Notes: a model not told the origin generated them from the sequence alone. A stretch of DNA of 64,000 nt from Chitinophagales bacterium (GCA_025056305.1 JANWWJ010000043.1:62001-126000), one strand, 5' to 3'; shown: positions 48,109 through 58,267, numbered from the stretch's first letter. Numbers and translations: made by a program.

Positions 48109-49071
48109 ATGACAGATCAACTTGTAGCTGGAATTGATTTAGGGGGGACCAAGACGAAACTGGGATTGGTATCGGCATCAGGCAAAATTCAGTGGCGTGG
48201 ACAGTTGGTTACAGGCAATTACGAAGACCCCGCAGCCTTTGTTGAAGCCGTGTCTGAAATGCTTGAAGCCGCAGCCCAACAGCTGCAGGTCAGGCTTGGT
48301 GGCGTGGGCATAGGAGCTCCCAATGGAAACCCTTTTACAGGTACCATCGCTTTTGCCCCTAATTTGAAATGGAAGGGAACGGTGCCTATTGTGGAACTGT
48401 TTCAACAACGGTTACGCCTACCAGTTTTCTTGACCAACGACGCAAAGGCAGCGGCTTTAGGAGAAAAATTTTTCGGCCGTGCATCAGCTCTTCAGGATTT
48501 CATCGTCATCACCTTAGGTACCGGTTTGGGCAGCGGTATTTTTTCCGGCGGCCGTTTGGTGTACGGTCACGATGGCTTTGCCGGTGAACTGGGACACATT
48601 GTCATTCGCCCTGCCAGCAACCGGCGCTGCGGCTGTGGACGCCGCGGCTGCTTAGAAACCTACGTCTCTAATAAAGGATTGGTCCAAACATATCATGAAT
48701 TGATCGAAAATGTTTCACAAGCTGAGCGTCCCGTACATGCGATAGATGATGCCGCAGATGTTTACGCACGAGCAAAGCAAGGCTTTGCACCGGCCATCTC
48801 GGCCTTTGCTGAATTGGGAACCCTGCTGGGTGAAGGGTTGGCTATTGCCGTCTTGTTGCTGCGGCCAGCATCGATCTTTTTGACCGGCGGCCTGGCTCAA
48901 GCGGCTCCCTACTTTTTACCCTTTGCACAGCAGGCTTTAGATGATCATGTATTAGAAATTTTCAAAGGAAAAGTTTCGGTGACCGTTTCCGAGCTTCCCC
49001 CTGCCGACATAGGCGTGCTCGGTGCTGCCAGTCTGCTGTTGAAGCAACAACCCGGGATTGAAACTATTTAA
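48109..49071 (+). CDS. ROK family sugar kinase / glucokinase
   Basis: VAGIDLGGTKTKLGLV; TNDAKAAALGEKFFG; GFAGELGHIVIRPASNRRCGCGRRGCLETYVS. Confidence 0.94.
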   Translation: MTDQLVAGIDLGGTKTKLGLVSASGKIQWRGQLVTGNYEDPAAFVEAVSEMLEAAAQQLQVRLGGVGIGAPNGNPFTGTIAFAPNLKWKGTVPIVELFQQRLRLPVFLTNDAKAAALGEKFFGRASALQDFIVITLGTGLGSGIFSGGRLVYGHDGFAGELGHIVIRPASNRRCGCGRRGCLETYVSNKGLVQTYHELIENVSQAERPVHAIDDAADVYARAKQGFAPAISAFAELGTLLGEGLAIAVLLLRPASIFLTGGLAQAAPYFLPFAQQALDDHVLEIFKGKVSVTVSELPPADIGVLGAASLLLKQQPGIETI

Positions 49072-49103
49072 ACATATTTTCATCCATCATCGAATTCACC
49101 TAC

Positions 49104-50228
49104 ATGCCTTACTCAAGCCATTTCCACCTGATTGCCTCAAAAAGATTAACATTGGCTCTCTATCATCGCTCGAACTTCCTAAGCTCCCTCTTAGTTCTTG
49201 GGGTTGGTGGGCTGCCTTCAGGGGATGCTCCCAACCTCCTCAGGACCGCCATCTTAGGAACAGGTAGCATAGTTTTGCTTTTCATCGGTGCGGTGTGTTT
49301 TGACCTTTGTGCGCACGCCCAGGAAAAAACAGAGCTGCCCTTTTTCAAGCCGTTCCGCACCGACACCGCCTATATTTCTGCTGCCGAACCATGGACGCTG
49401 CGCCTCTATGCAGTCAACAAACATTTCAACCTGCGTTACGGTACGCTGGTCAGCAACCAACGCATGTTTTTAGATCCAGACCGGAGCATTGCCGCAGGCC
49501 TTGGTGTTTCCCGTTATCTGCTGGCCTTGGATCTGGGTTTGGAAATCGGGCGCACACGTCAAAAAACAAAAGCCTTGGTGCTTTTTTCCAATCTTTTTTA
49601 TGGGCCACACAACCTGCAATTGAATGCCCAGCAATACACCGGTTTCAGCAAACAGGCACAGCAGCCTTTGACTTCTCCTGTATTTGACTCTTCATTAAGG
49701 AGCCGGCTGATCTATCTGAGTTATTTACACTACTTCAATTACACCCGTTATTCATCACCTGCTCCACTAACCGGAACTCAGCGTCAATTGCGTAGTGCCG
49801 GTTCACCCAGCTTCGGTGCCTTTCTATTGCTGCATGCGCTGAGTAGTGCTGTTCCCGTATTTCCCGATACTTTCCTGCCGATGCCTGAGTGGTTGGCAAC
49901 AGCAACCCGCACCACAATTTTTTCGGGGGGCATAATGGGCGGTTATGGATTTACGTTCGTGTTGCCGAAAAGCCTGTTTGTGAATGCAGCAGCAGCATTA
50001 GGCGTCTCTCCTGCTGTCACCCACTGGGCTGACGCGCTCTACAACCTTAATTCCCAACAAACTTTGGGTTGGTTGGTACAGGCACAGGCTGCCGCAGGCT
50101 ATCACGGGCCTTGCTACTATGCTCTGATCACCTTACAGCACGTCGCTTCCTATTTTCCCTCACAAGCCGTTCCCGCCACACAGCTGAACCTTGAAAAGTA
50201 CAAAATTGCGGTGGGCCGAAAACTTTAA
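49104..50228 (+). CDS. Outer-membrane beta-barrel-like protein, possibly DUF4421 family
   Basis: Signal-like helix GSIVLLFIGAVCFDLCAHAQ preceded by an atypical N-terminus; beta-rich body LGVSRYLLALDLGLEIG..TKALVLFSNLFYGPHNLQLNAQQYTGF. Confidence 0.5.
   Translation: MPYSSHFHLIASKRLTLALYHRSNFLSSLLVLGVGGLPSGDAPNLLRTAILGTGSIVLLFIGAVCFDLCAHAQEKTELPFFKPFRTDTAYISAAEPWTLRLYAVNKHFNLRYGTLVSNQRMFLDPDRSIAAGLGVSRYLLALDLGLEIGRTRQKTKALVLFSNLFYGPHNLQLNAQQYTGFSKQAQQPLTSPVFDSSLRSRLIYLSYLHYFNYTRYSSPAPLTGTQRQLRSAGSPSFGAFLLLHALSSAVPVFPDTFLPMPEWLATATRTTIFSGGIMGGYGFTFVLPKSLFVNAAAALGVSPAVTHWADALYNLNSQQTLGWLVQAQAAAGYHGPCYYALITLQHVASYFPSQAVPATQLNLEKYKIAVGRKL
49176..49260. repeat. Imperfect 85-bp inverted-repeat element in the 5' end of the 49104 ORF
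   Basis: Outer arms TTCCTAAG (49176-49183) / CTTAGGAA (49253-49260); inner GGTTGG / CCAACC. Confidence 0.45.
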
Positions 50229-50231
50229 GCT

Positions 50232-51065
50232 TTAGAAAAGATCTGCTACCACAAAACGTTCTCTAATGACAAACCCTTTTTCAGCACAGCTTACGGTGCA
50301 TGCCTCTGTTTTCGGATCATGTTCAAAAAACAATATATAAGAATTGTTAACGGCTTCGTTCAAAAGTTTTTCTTTCTCCTCCAAAGTAACCAGCGGGCGC
50401 ACATCGTAGGCCATGACATAAGGCAACGGCACATGAGCTGCACTGGGGACCAGATCGGCCATATACACCACCGTCTTTCCATCAACTTGAAGCACGGGCA
50501 ACATCATGGCTTCGGTATGTCCGTAAACAGTAAGAAAGGAAAAGCCCTCGAAGAGCTGGGTGCCGTCGTCGAGCAACTGCAGTTGGCCGCTGGATTCTAG
50601 AGGTACAAAATTCTCTTTCAAAAAAGAAGCCTTTTCCCGAGCGTTAGGCTGCAGGGCCCATGCCCAATGGCGGCGATGGATGTAATAAGTAGCCTTGGGG
50701 AAGAATGGCTTGAGTTGATCGCCTTCCACACTGACGGCCCCTCCACAATGGTCGAAATGGAGGTGCGTGATAAATACATCGGTGATGTCGCCGCGCGAAA
50801 GGCCCAGTTGCTGCAGCGATTGTTCTAACGTAGGACCGTGAGGTTCGTAGTAGCTGAAAAATTTTGCACTTTGTTTGTTTCCCAAGCCACAGTCGATCAA
50901 CACCAAACGGTTTTGGTGCTCGACCAACAGACACCGGAGCGCCCACGTGCAAAGATTTTTTTCGTCGGCAGGATTCAGGTTGTTCCAGATGGTTTTGGGC
51001 ACTACGCCAAACATGGCACCGCCATCTAATTTGAAATAGCCAGCCAACACCGAATACAGCTTCAT
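50232..51065 (-). CDS. MBL-fold metallo-hydrolase
   Basis: DVFITHLHFDHCGGAVSVEGD (HxHxDH); VYGHTEAMMLPVLQVDGKTVVYMADLVPSAAHV; FEHDPK. Confidence 0.92.
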   Translation of the reverse strand: MKLYSVLAGYFKLDGGAMFGVVPKTIWNNLNPADEKNLCTWALRCLLVEHQNRLVLIDCGLGNKQSAKFFSYYEPHGPTLEQSLQQLGLSRGDITDVFITHLHFDHCGGAVSVEGDQLKPFFPKATYYIHRRHWAWALQPNAREKASFLKENFVPLESSGQLQLLDDGTQLFEGFSFLTVYGHTEAMMLPVLQVDGKTVVYMADLVPSAAHVPLPYVMAYDVRPLVTLEEKEKLLNEAVNNSYILFFEHDPKTEACTVSCAEKGFVIRERFVVADLF

Positions 51066-51078
51066 GGACCGCTGCTGT

Positions 51079-51570
51079 TTATCGGTTTTTTTGCATCTGT
51101 TGACGCAGCCGCATCAGCTCCATCAAAGCCCTGGCTGCTTCTTCACCTTTGTTGCCGCGATTGCCGCCGCTGCGGGCAACCGCTTGCTCTAGGTTATCTG
51201 TGGTCAAAACACCAAAGACCACCGGGCAACAACCGCTGGTATTGAGTTGCTGCAAGCCCATAGCTACAGCATATGCGATATATTCGTGATGTCTTGTTTC
51301 TCCTTTGACAATACAGCCCAAACAGATGATGCCATCTGGCTTGAGCTGCCGCATGGCCATAGCCGCAGCCGCAGGCAGTTCAAAACTGCCGGGAACATGA
51401 AAATGATAAATATTTTTTTTCTTAATGCCTGCCTCTCTCAGCGTTTGGATACAGGCCTCTTGCAGTGCTGCTGTAATAGCGGTGTGCCACTGAGCAACCA
51501 AAACCACGACCCGCAACCGGCCGGCCCGCGGCACCTTCTTTACATGTCTTGCTTCCTTGCCGGTATGCAT
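51079..51570 (-). CDS. ribH: 6,7-dimethyl-8-ribityllumazine synthase (ORF track start 51795)
   Basis: FHVPGSFELPAAAAMAMRQLKPDGIICLGCIVKGETRHHEYIAYAV; PVVFGVLTTDNLEQAVARSGG.RGNKGEEAARAL. Confidence 0.95.
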   Translation of the reverse strand: MHTGKEARHVKKVPRAGRLRVVVLVAQWHTAITAALQEACIQTLREAGIKKKNIYHFHVPGSFELPAAAAMAMRQLKPDGIICLGCIVKGETRHHEYIAYAVAMGLQQLNTSGCCPVVFGVLTTDNLEQAVARSGGNRGNKGEEAARALMELMRLRQQMQKNR

Positions 51571-51626
51571 AAAAAAGCTCCGCCCTAAATATAGCGGAGC
51601 TGCAAGAAGCGTTTCGACCGCTCGGG

Positions 51627-54068
51627 TTACAAACGCATGCCAACCGACACCACCACGTTGCGGCCATCTCCAGGCCAAACGCCGGGGTCCGGGAAAAATG
51701 TAGGCCGCTTGGTGAAATAAGGTTTGTTGAACAGGTTGGTGATGCTGAGCTTGACATTCCAATTTTGGTAATACCAGGCCGCAAACACATCCCACAAATG
51801 GTAATCAGGAACCAAGCCCAGGGTCCCCGTCTTATTGGGCTCCCGGGTGTTCAAAGCGTCAGCATAGGTTTCGCTTACGTAGCTGTGCATTAATGTAGCT
51901 GTGAGCCCTCGCCACCGATACGTAAGGCCGGAGCGTAAGTTCCAATCGGGAGCTGACTCTACATGATTACCAGTGATGTCTATGTTTTCATTTCCCGATC
52001 GTACCGTACCCTTGGTATATCGTGCCTGCATGTATGCTGAGGAAGTAAACAATGAAATACCTGTCAAGCCCTCGCGATGGGTCCATTGTAAGGGACTGAA
52101 TTCCAGAAAGAGTTCTATGCCTTTGTTGAAATTGTCGCCAATGTTGGTCTTGTAAAAGCGGGTATTTCCCAACGTGTCGGTCAGGACGACGGTTGTGATG
52201 CGGTCTTTGTAGCTGAGACCAAATAGATTTACGTCATAATTCAACCATTTCCTCACCGTCCCTCGTACACCCAGCTCAGCATTCCAGCCGGTAACATCCT
52301 TTAAGTTTGGATCAATGGAGTCGGTGGCAGCAAGCGGAATGATGTCTTTGAGCAGCATGGGTCGGTAGGCCTGACTCCAGCCGCCATAAATGTTTCCGGT
52401 TTCTGCAAACCGATATTCTGAGCGAAAACCGGCCAGCAGGTAGTTGTGCTCAATAGTCTGAGGGGTTTTTTCTTCGGGATAGTAAACAATTTTTCCGGAT
52501 AATTCAGAAGCTCCACGCTCCAAACGCACCCCTGGTGTAACGGATAATTTGTCAGTGAGGCCGAAAGAATGTTCAACAAACAAAGCAGAAGTTTTAGAAA
52601 TGAAATGGATGTCGCGACGCCAATCTCCGGTAATCGTCAAATCGTAATCGATGCCCGTTGTGCCTTTACCTCCGTTTTGACGATGTAGGTCATTGTGGAT
52701 AAGCCGCAAGCCACCGACCAGGCGATTGTGCATATTTCCTAGATCATATTGATGGGCCACCCGAACCTCAAAATTATTGCTGTTGTAATGATCGCTATCC
52801 ACCTGCCTTGGGTTGTAATCCAAGGTTGCAGCATTGATGGTGTCAGGGATATTGGGAGTAGCTAAAAACAGCACAGAATTGCGGTCGCCGCGGATGCCTG
52901 AAGCAATGATGTTGAGGGTGGTCTGATCCGTAATGTTCCAATTAAAATTGAGGCCAGGAACTAAAATGTTTGGCTGGTAGTAGTTCCGAAAGCGGGTAGC
53001 TTGGCGCGGGTTTTCATAAAACATGGAATCGGTGAGCGCGCCCGCAAGCCGGTTGTTGTAATACATGTAGGAGAGCTCCGCCTTCAGCGACACGTCGGGA
53101 TTAAAACGGTAGATAGCTGCTGCATGCCATGAGTAATAACTATAATCGCTGTTTTCTCTATATGTATCTGAGGAGCGTTGATTGAAGTAGAAATAATATT
53201 CTAGTTTTTTGATCTGACCTCCCCCTTCTGCAAAACCGCTAAAGAAATTAAAGCTGCCACGAGAAAGCTGCATCCTCATCGAAAAGGGGCGTGTCGTATC
53301 CGGACGGTTTAAGATGAAGTTCAGCATGCCGCCAAACTGAGCTCCGTATTGCAGGGAAGCCGAGCCCCGAATGAGCTGAACTTGATCTACTGCTTCCATA
53401 GGCGGATTAAAATGATTGGCTGGATATCCATACAAATCAGAATTTATCATCAAGTCGTTCATGCGGATGTTGAATTCCCAGTTGCGATGGGGGTCCAACC
53501 CCCGCGTGGCTATGTTGATGGCATTGCCGGTACCATCAAATTCATAAACAAAGGCCCCCGGTACGCGCGCAAATACCGAACGGCCGTGGTTCTGCATGGT
53601 GTTGATGCTCGAATGTCGAATTTGGATTACCTCATTTTTAATTCCCGTAGTCAAATACGTTCCCCGCAGGTCGGGCAAACGTTGCATTTCTTCCATGACG
53701 GATGGGGCCAGTACTGTGATGCCCTCAAGCGTCCGGGCACTCAGCTGGCAGTTGACCTGTTGTGTGCTGCCGGCTGATATTTCGATTTCTTTAATAAAAG
53801 GCACAAAACCTACTCGATTAACCCTGACAACATACTTACCTGCCGGAATACCGCTGATGCCGTAATAACCGTCTGCATCTGTTGTAGCACTGAAGGACGT
53901 GCCAGTTAGATATACGTGTGCTCCCGCAATGGGCTGTTGCAATTCATCGACAACCCGACCATGAAGGGTCGCCGTTGTCGTCTGCCCTTCAAGGCGCATT
54001 TGAGCTGTTGTACCCAGCAACAGCGAAAGAAAAAACCACCAATGGTTAAGAGGGCGATGTAATACCAT
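51627..54068 (-). CDS. TonB-dependent outer membrane receptor with N-terminal carboxypeptidase-regulatory-like domain
   Basis: TTATLHGRVVDELQQPIAGAHVYLTGTSFSATTDADGYYGISGIPAGKYVVRVNRVGF; plug VQLIRGSASLQYGAQFGGMLNFIL; C-terminal barrel WNVKLSITNLFNKPYFTKRP...GRNVVVSVGMRL. Confidence 0.94.
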   Translation of the reverse strand: MVLHRPLNHWWFFLSLLLGTTAQMRLEGQTTTATLHGRVVDELQQPIAGAHVYLTGTSFSATTDADGYYGISGIPAGKYVVRVNRVGFVPFIKEIEISAGSTQQVNCQLSARTLEGITVLAPSVMEEMQRLPDLRGTYLTTGIKNEVIQIRHSSINTMQNHGRSVFARVPGAFVYEFDGTGNAINIATRGLDPHRNWEFNIRMNDLMINSDLYGYPANHFNPPMEAVDQVQLIRGSASLQYGAQFGGMLNFILNRPDTTRPFSMRMQLSRGSFNFFSGFAEGGGQIKKLEYYFYFNQRSSDTYRENSDYSYYSWHAAAIYRFNPDVSLKAELSYMYYNNRLAGALTDSMFYENPRQATRFRNYYQPNILVPGLNFNWNITDQTTLNIIASGIRGDRNSVLFLATPNIPDTINAATLDYNPRQVDSDHYNSNNFEVRVAHQYDLGNMHNRLVGGLRLIHNDLHRQNGGKGTTGIDYDLTITGDWRRDIHFISKTSALFVEHSFGLTDKLSVTPGVRLERGASELSGKIVYYPEEKTPQTIEHNYLLAGFRSEYRFAETGNIYGGWSQAYRPMLLKDIIPLAATDSIDPNLKDVTGWNAELGVRGTVRKWLNYDVNLFGLSYKDRITTVVLTDTLGNTRFYKTNIGDNFNKGIELFLEFSPLQWTHREGLTGISLFTSSAYMQARYTKGTVRSGNENIDITGNHVESAPDWNLRSGLTYRWRGLTATLMHSYVSETYADALNTREPNKTGTLGLVPDYHLWDVFAAWYYQNWNVKLSITNLFNKPYFTKRPTFFPDPGVWPGDGRNVVVSVGMRL

Positions 54069-54165
54069 GGGTTACAATTTTTTTAATGAAAAAAAACTCC
54101 ATGCGGGCGAAAATAAACCGCAGCCGCCCAACCAATTTATTACCGCTTTGTTAATGCCTTGTTAA

Positions 54166-55191
54166 TTAAGGCTTAATTCCACTGTAGGTGACCAGGGCTA
54201 TTTTGTCCCCGTTGGGACTTACCGCCAGACGATAAAACTGCCGTATCGCCGTTTGTGAAAAATCGGCCACCTTAGCCCAATGCGCGCTGACTTTGTATTG
54301 GTCTTGCTTTTTTTCTTTTGATGCCTGAGTTTGTTTTTTTTCTTCTTGCTTGCTGGCGACTGCAGCAGAGGCCGATGAACGCGCGCTCGTTTGCACGATA
54401 GCCGGCACATGCCGATACAAGAAGCTTTGACTTCCCATCAGGATACTGCCATCCGGCATGAAGGCAAAATCTTCGTCTTCGGCTCCGGTTACCGGAACCA
54501 AATCAGAAATTTTTCCCGAGCGGCCGTCGTAAAGCCTGATGGTCCACGGTTTTTTGTTCTTGTCCACAAATGCCAGCAAGGGATTTCTGCCCGGTACGCG
54601 CTGCAGGCAGCGCCCGACATTGACGGCAAGGGTATCCAGGCGTCCGGTGGCAACATGACCGATGACCAGGGTTAACTCCTCCCCGAGCAGCGCCATGGCC
54701 ACGCGATTTTGATCCAACCATGTGTAATAGCCCACCCCTTTAAGCTTGGGAAAAAGAATCTGACAATCGTCGGTTCCATCGGCGCATTTTGCTAATACTT
54801 GCGTACTGTCGTCTTCCAAAATGCGAACCACGGAAACATGGGTTTTGTCTGCCATCAACATGGGGGAGAATTCTGACGTCCGTGGCGTATTGATGATGGT
54901 CAATGTTCGGCCGTTACTTAAGATGTACTTATTGATGTCCGCACGTGGAGTATCGAGCTCGAAAGGAACCGTGCTGTACAAAATAGCGCTCCCGTCGGGA
55001 TACCACGATGGCTGATTGTCATAGCCTTTGTTCTGGGTAATTTTTCTGGGGCTGTCAAAAACAAGATTCCCCTTTTCATCGGTGCTGATGTTAAGAATGT
55101 AAATGTCGGTGTCGGGCAAGTCAACCAGCTGGGCCCTTGTAGTCAAGAAGCAGAAACTTAAAAAGACCAACCATAAGCTACGGTTCTTCAT
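54166..55191 (-). CDS. Secreted WD40-like/TolB-type beta-propeller protein (ORF track start 55347)
   Basis: Signal MKNRSLWLVFLSFCFLTTRAQ; ITQNKGYDNQPSWYPDGSAILYST; FAFMPDGSILMGSQ; Lys/Gln-rich linker near the C-terminus. Confidence 0.78.
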   Translation of the reverse strand: MKNRSLWLVFLSFCFLTTRAQLVDLPDTDIYILNISTDEKGNLVFDSPRKITQNKGYDNQPSWYPDGSAILYSTVPFELDTPRADINKYILSNGRTLTIINTPRTSEFSPMLMADKTHVSVVRILEDDSTQVLAKCADGTDDCQILFPKLKGVGYYTWLDQNRVAMALLGEELTLVIGHVATGRLDTLAVNVGRCLQRVPGRNPLLAFVDKNKKPWTIRLYDGRSGKISDLVPVTGAEDEDFAFMPDGSILMGSQSFLYRHVPAIVQTSARSSASAAVASKQEEKKQTQASKEKKQDQYKVSAHWAKVADFSQTAIRQFYRLAVSPNGDKIALVTYSGIKP

Positions 55192-55330
55192 CTTGAAGAA
55201 TTTGCACCAAAGTTCCGCAAATGCATGCATAAATTTTCTGTACCCGAATCTTTTGCAACAGGATAAAAAAGATCGTTCAGGCAATGGGTAGATATGGGTT
55301 GTAGCTTTTACTTTGTCTGAAAATTTTCTT

Positions 55331-57247
55331 GTGGCCTTGCGCATCACCAGCCTCCGGGAATACGACCAACAGTATCAGCGTAGCATTGAAGAGCCGGAAG
55401 CATTTTGGTCTGAAGTAGCATCTGACTTTCATTGGCAACAAAAATGGGATCGCGTATTCAGCGGTGGCTTCGAGCACGTTGACTTTAAGTGGTTTGAAGG
55501 AGCGCGTTTGAACATCACCGAAAATTGTTTAGACCGACATCTGAAATCGCATGCTTCTCGAACGGCGTTGATCTGGGAACCGAACGATCCGAAGGAAAAC
55601 GGCAGAACCCTCACCTATCGGCAGCTTTATGAAGAAGTATGCCGCTGCAGCAATCTTTTACGGCTCCTGGGCATTGGTAAGGGCGATACGGTGTGCATTT
55701 ATCTCCCGATGATTCCAGAACTCGTAGTCAGCGTACTGGCATGTGCACGCATCGGGGCGGTTCATTCCGTTGTGTTTGGTGGTTTCAGTGCGGGATCTTT
55801 GGCTGACCGCATCCGCGACAGTCAAGCAAAGTTGTTGATCACCGCCGACGGGTATTACCGTGGTTCCAAGCCGGTCAACTTAAAAAGTATGGCCGACGAG
55901 GCCTTGCGCAATTGCCCTTCTGTTAAGCACGTGCTGGTAGTAAACCGCAGTCAGTTTCCTATCTCTATTGTGCCAGGACGCGACAGCTATTGGGATCAGC
56001 TCATAGCCAAATGCAGCCCAAATTGTGAACCCGAAAGCATGGAGGCCGAAGACCCGCTGTTCATTCTATACACTTCGGGTTCCACCGGTAAACCAAAAGG
56101 TTTGCTGCATACAACAGCAGGCTATATGGTCTATGCCGGTTTTACGTTTTTGAATGTTTTTCAGTACCGAGAAAATGAAATTTTCTGGTGCACTGCCGAC
56201 GTGGGTTGGATTACAGGTCATACCTATGTCGTTTATGGGCCCCTACTTAATGCAGCCACCATTTTGATTTATGAAGGAGTACCGCACCACCCTAGCTGGA
56301 GCCGGTGGTGGGATATTATCGATAAATACCGAGTAAATATTTTCTATACGGCGCCTACAGCCATTCGATCTTTCGAAGCACAAGGGGATCAGCATTTGGC
56401 TCATGCCAACCTGAGCTCATTGCGCTTATTAGGGAGCGTAGGTGAACCCATTAACGAAGAAGCTTGGCATTGGTTTTTTCAAAAAGTAGGAAAAGGTAAT
56501 TGCCCTATCGTGGATACGTGGTGGCAAACGGAAACCGGAGGAATAGCCATCTCTACATTAGCCGGTATCACCCCTCAAAAGCCCGCACATGCCGGCTGGC
56601 CCTTGCCCGGCATCGTACCCGTATTGTTTGACGACAATGGGCGGATGATCACGCAAGCCGGCGTGGAAGGAAACTTGTGCCTGGCGCGGTCGTGGCCTGG
56701 GCAGGCGCGCACCATTTACGGTGACCATCAGCGATTCATTCAAACCTACTTTTCCCGCTTTCCGGGTTATTACTTTACGGGCGATGGCTGCCGCCGCACT
56801 GAACAAGGTTTTTATCGAATTACTGGACGGGTCGATGATGTCATCAAAGTTTCAGGGCATCGCTTAGGAACAGCCGAATTGGAAAATGCCATCAACCAAC
56901 ATCCTGAGGTGGTAGAAAGTGCAGTAGTGAACATACCCCATGCTGTTACCGGCGAGGCCATCGTAGCTTTTGTGGTCACGCGTAGCCTTGAAGTAGATGT
57001 ACAACGCTTGGAACAGGAAGTTATTGATCTGGTTACGCGCAGCATAGGCCCTATTGCCAAACCAAAGCAAGTGATCGTGGTGACGGGCCTACCCAAAACC
57101 CGCAGTGGAAAAATCATGCGTCGCATCTTGCGAAAACTGCTTCAAGGTGAGACCTCTAACCTTGGCGACAGCTCGACTTTGTTGAACCCTGAAATTGTTA
57201 CCGAAATTGCCGAGCAGCTCGAGCAAAATCCTGTTCGCGTGAATTGA
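55331..57247 (+). CDS. acs: Acetyl-CoA synthetase (ORF track start TTG 55313; GTG 55331 likely)
   Basis: FKWFEGARLNITENCLDRH; LFILYTSGSTGKPKGLLHTTAGYM; VDTWWQTETGG; TRSGKIMRRILRKLL. Confidence 0.94.
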   Translation: MALRITSLREYDQQYQRSIEEPEAFWSEVASDFHWQQKWDRVFSGGFEHVDFKWFEGARLNITENCLDRHLKSHASRTALIWEPNDPKENGRTLTYRQLYEEVCRCSNLLRLLGIGKGDTVCIYLPMIPELVVSVLACARIGAVHSVVFGGFSAGSLADRIRDSQAKLLITADGYYRGSKPVNLKSMADEALRNCPSVKHVLVVNRSQFPISIVPGRDSYWDQLIAKCSPNCEPESMEAEDPLFILYTSGSTGKPKGLLHTTAGYMVYAGFTFLNVFQYRENEIFWCTADVGWITGHTYVVYGPLLNAATILIYEGVPHHPSWSRWWDIIDKYRVNIFYTAPTAIRSFEAQGDQHLAHANLSSLRLLGSVGEPINEEAWHWFFQKVGKGNCPIVDTWWQTETGGIAISTLAGITPQKPAHAGWPLPGIVPVLFDDNGRMITQAGVEGNLCLARSWPGQARTIYGDHQRFIQTYFSRFPGYYFTGDGCRRTEQGFYRITGRVDDVIKVSGHRLGTAELENAINQHPEVVESAVVNIPHAVTGEAIVAFVVTRSLEVDVQRLEQEVIDLVTRSIGPIAKPKQVIVVTGLPKTRSGKIMRRILRKLLQGETSNLGDSSTLLNPEIVTEIAEQLEQNPVRVN

Positions 57248-57289
57248 ATGATTAGATGTCTTAAGTTTTATGCTTCCGGTTGGATTCGT

Positions 57290-57297
57290 TACATTTG
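57290..57297 (+). promoter_or_regulatory. Predicted -7 promoter element (TACATTTG)
   Basis: TAnnTTTG match 23 nt before the ATG at 57320. Confidence 0.4.
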
Positions 57298-57319
57298 AGA
57301 CACCTTAAGGCCTGAGGAA

Positions 57320-58267
57320 ATGAAAAATCTTTTTCTTTTTCTTTCTGCATTAATGCTAACGGTGGCTTCATGCACCAAGGAGTACACCGGAAACCCTACC
57401 AGCGGACAGCAAAACAATCAGAACAATGAGGGTGGAACGGGAGGTGGAGGTGGTGGAGGTGGCACCGGAGGCGGTGGCACAGGAGGTGGTTCTGCCGTAG
57501 GGCCGGTCCCTTCCTCTTTCACTCAAAAAGTGTTGATTGAAGAATTTACCGGCGAATGGTGCGGCTATTGCCCTGACGGAGCACTTAAGCTGGAGGCTGC
57601 TGTTGAACAACATCCGGGTAAGGTTTTCGGTGCGGCAATTCATGACGGCGATCCCTATGAAATTCCTTCGCTGAACAGCACATTTCAAACCACATTCAAT
57701 GTTTCAGGGTATCCGTCAGGAATGGTCAACCGTACCCCATACAATAATGAGGTATGCCTGGACCGCAACTTTTGGCTCAGCTTTGCCACCAGCCAGTTAG
57801 CCAACACAGCTGTATGTGGTTTGGCCATGACCTCCTACACAACCGGCACCGATAGTTTTTACGTTCAGGTGCATGTAGGCTTCAACAAAGCACTCAGCGG
57901 TGATCATTACCTTACCGTTTACGTTATTGAAGATGGTATTGTGAGCAATGGGCAAGCCAACTATTATAACGACGGATCCATTGACCCCAATTCTCCGTTG
58001 GTTGGATTAGGAAATCCCATTGCGAACTGGGAACACAATCATGTCGTACGTCAAGTACTAACCGACCCCTTGGGGGATCCGATTCCTGCTTCTAAGTTGG
58101 TTCCGGGCGGCGAATACGTCGTAAAATTTGGAGGACGTTATACAGGTATCAATAAAAGCAAGATGAGCTTCATCGCTTTTGTCAATACCAAAGGCCCCAC
58201 TGCATTGGATCACCGCATTCTCAACGTGCAGCAAGCTAAGCTGTATGAAATCAAAAAATGGGATTAG
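57320..58267 (+). CDS. Omp28-related lipoprotein with Gly-rich linker and CxxC thioredoxin-like motif
   Basis: Lipobox LTVASCTKEY; NNEGGTGGGGGGGGTGGGGTGGGSA; LIEEFTGEWCGYCPDGALKLEAA...FGAAIHDGDPYE. Confidence 0.88.
   Translation: MKNLFLFLSALMLTVASCTKEYTGNPTSGQQNNQNNEGGTGGGGGGGGTGGGGTGGGSAVGPVPSSFTQKVLIEEFTGEWCGYCPDGALKLEAAVEQHPGKVFGAAIHDGDPYEIPSLNSTFQTTFNVSGYPSGMVNRTPYNNEVCLDRNFWLSFATSQLANTAVCGLAMTSYTTGTDSFYVQVHVGFNKALSGDHYLTVYVIEDGIVSNGQANYYNDGSIDPNSPLVGLGNPIANWEHNHVVRQVLTDPLGDPIPASKLVPGGEYVVKFGGRYTGINKSKMSFIAFVNTKGPTALDHRILNVQQAKLYEIKKWD
57427..57492 (+). repeat. G-rich low-complexity tract encoding the Gly-rich linker
   Basis: gagggtggaacgggaggtggaggtggtggaggtggcaccggaggcggtggcacaggaggtggt. 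Confidence 0.85.

Noticed and set aside
51571-51795. N-terminal extension of ribH
   Set aside because: Overlaps the TonB receptor C-terminus and lacks RibH similarity; the real start is at 51570.
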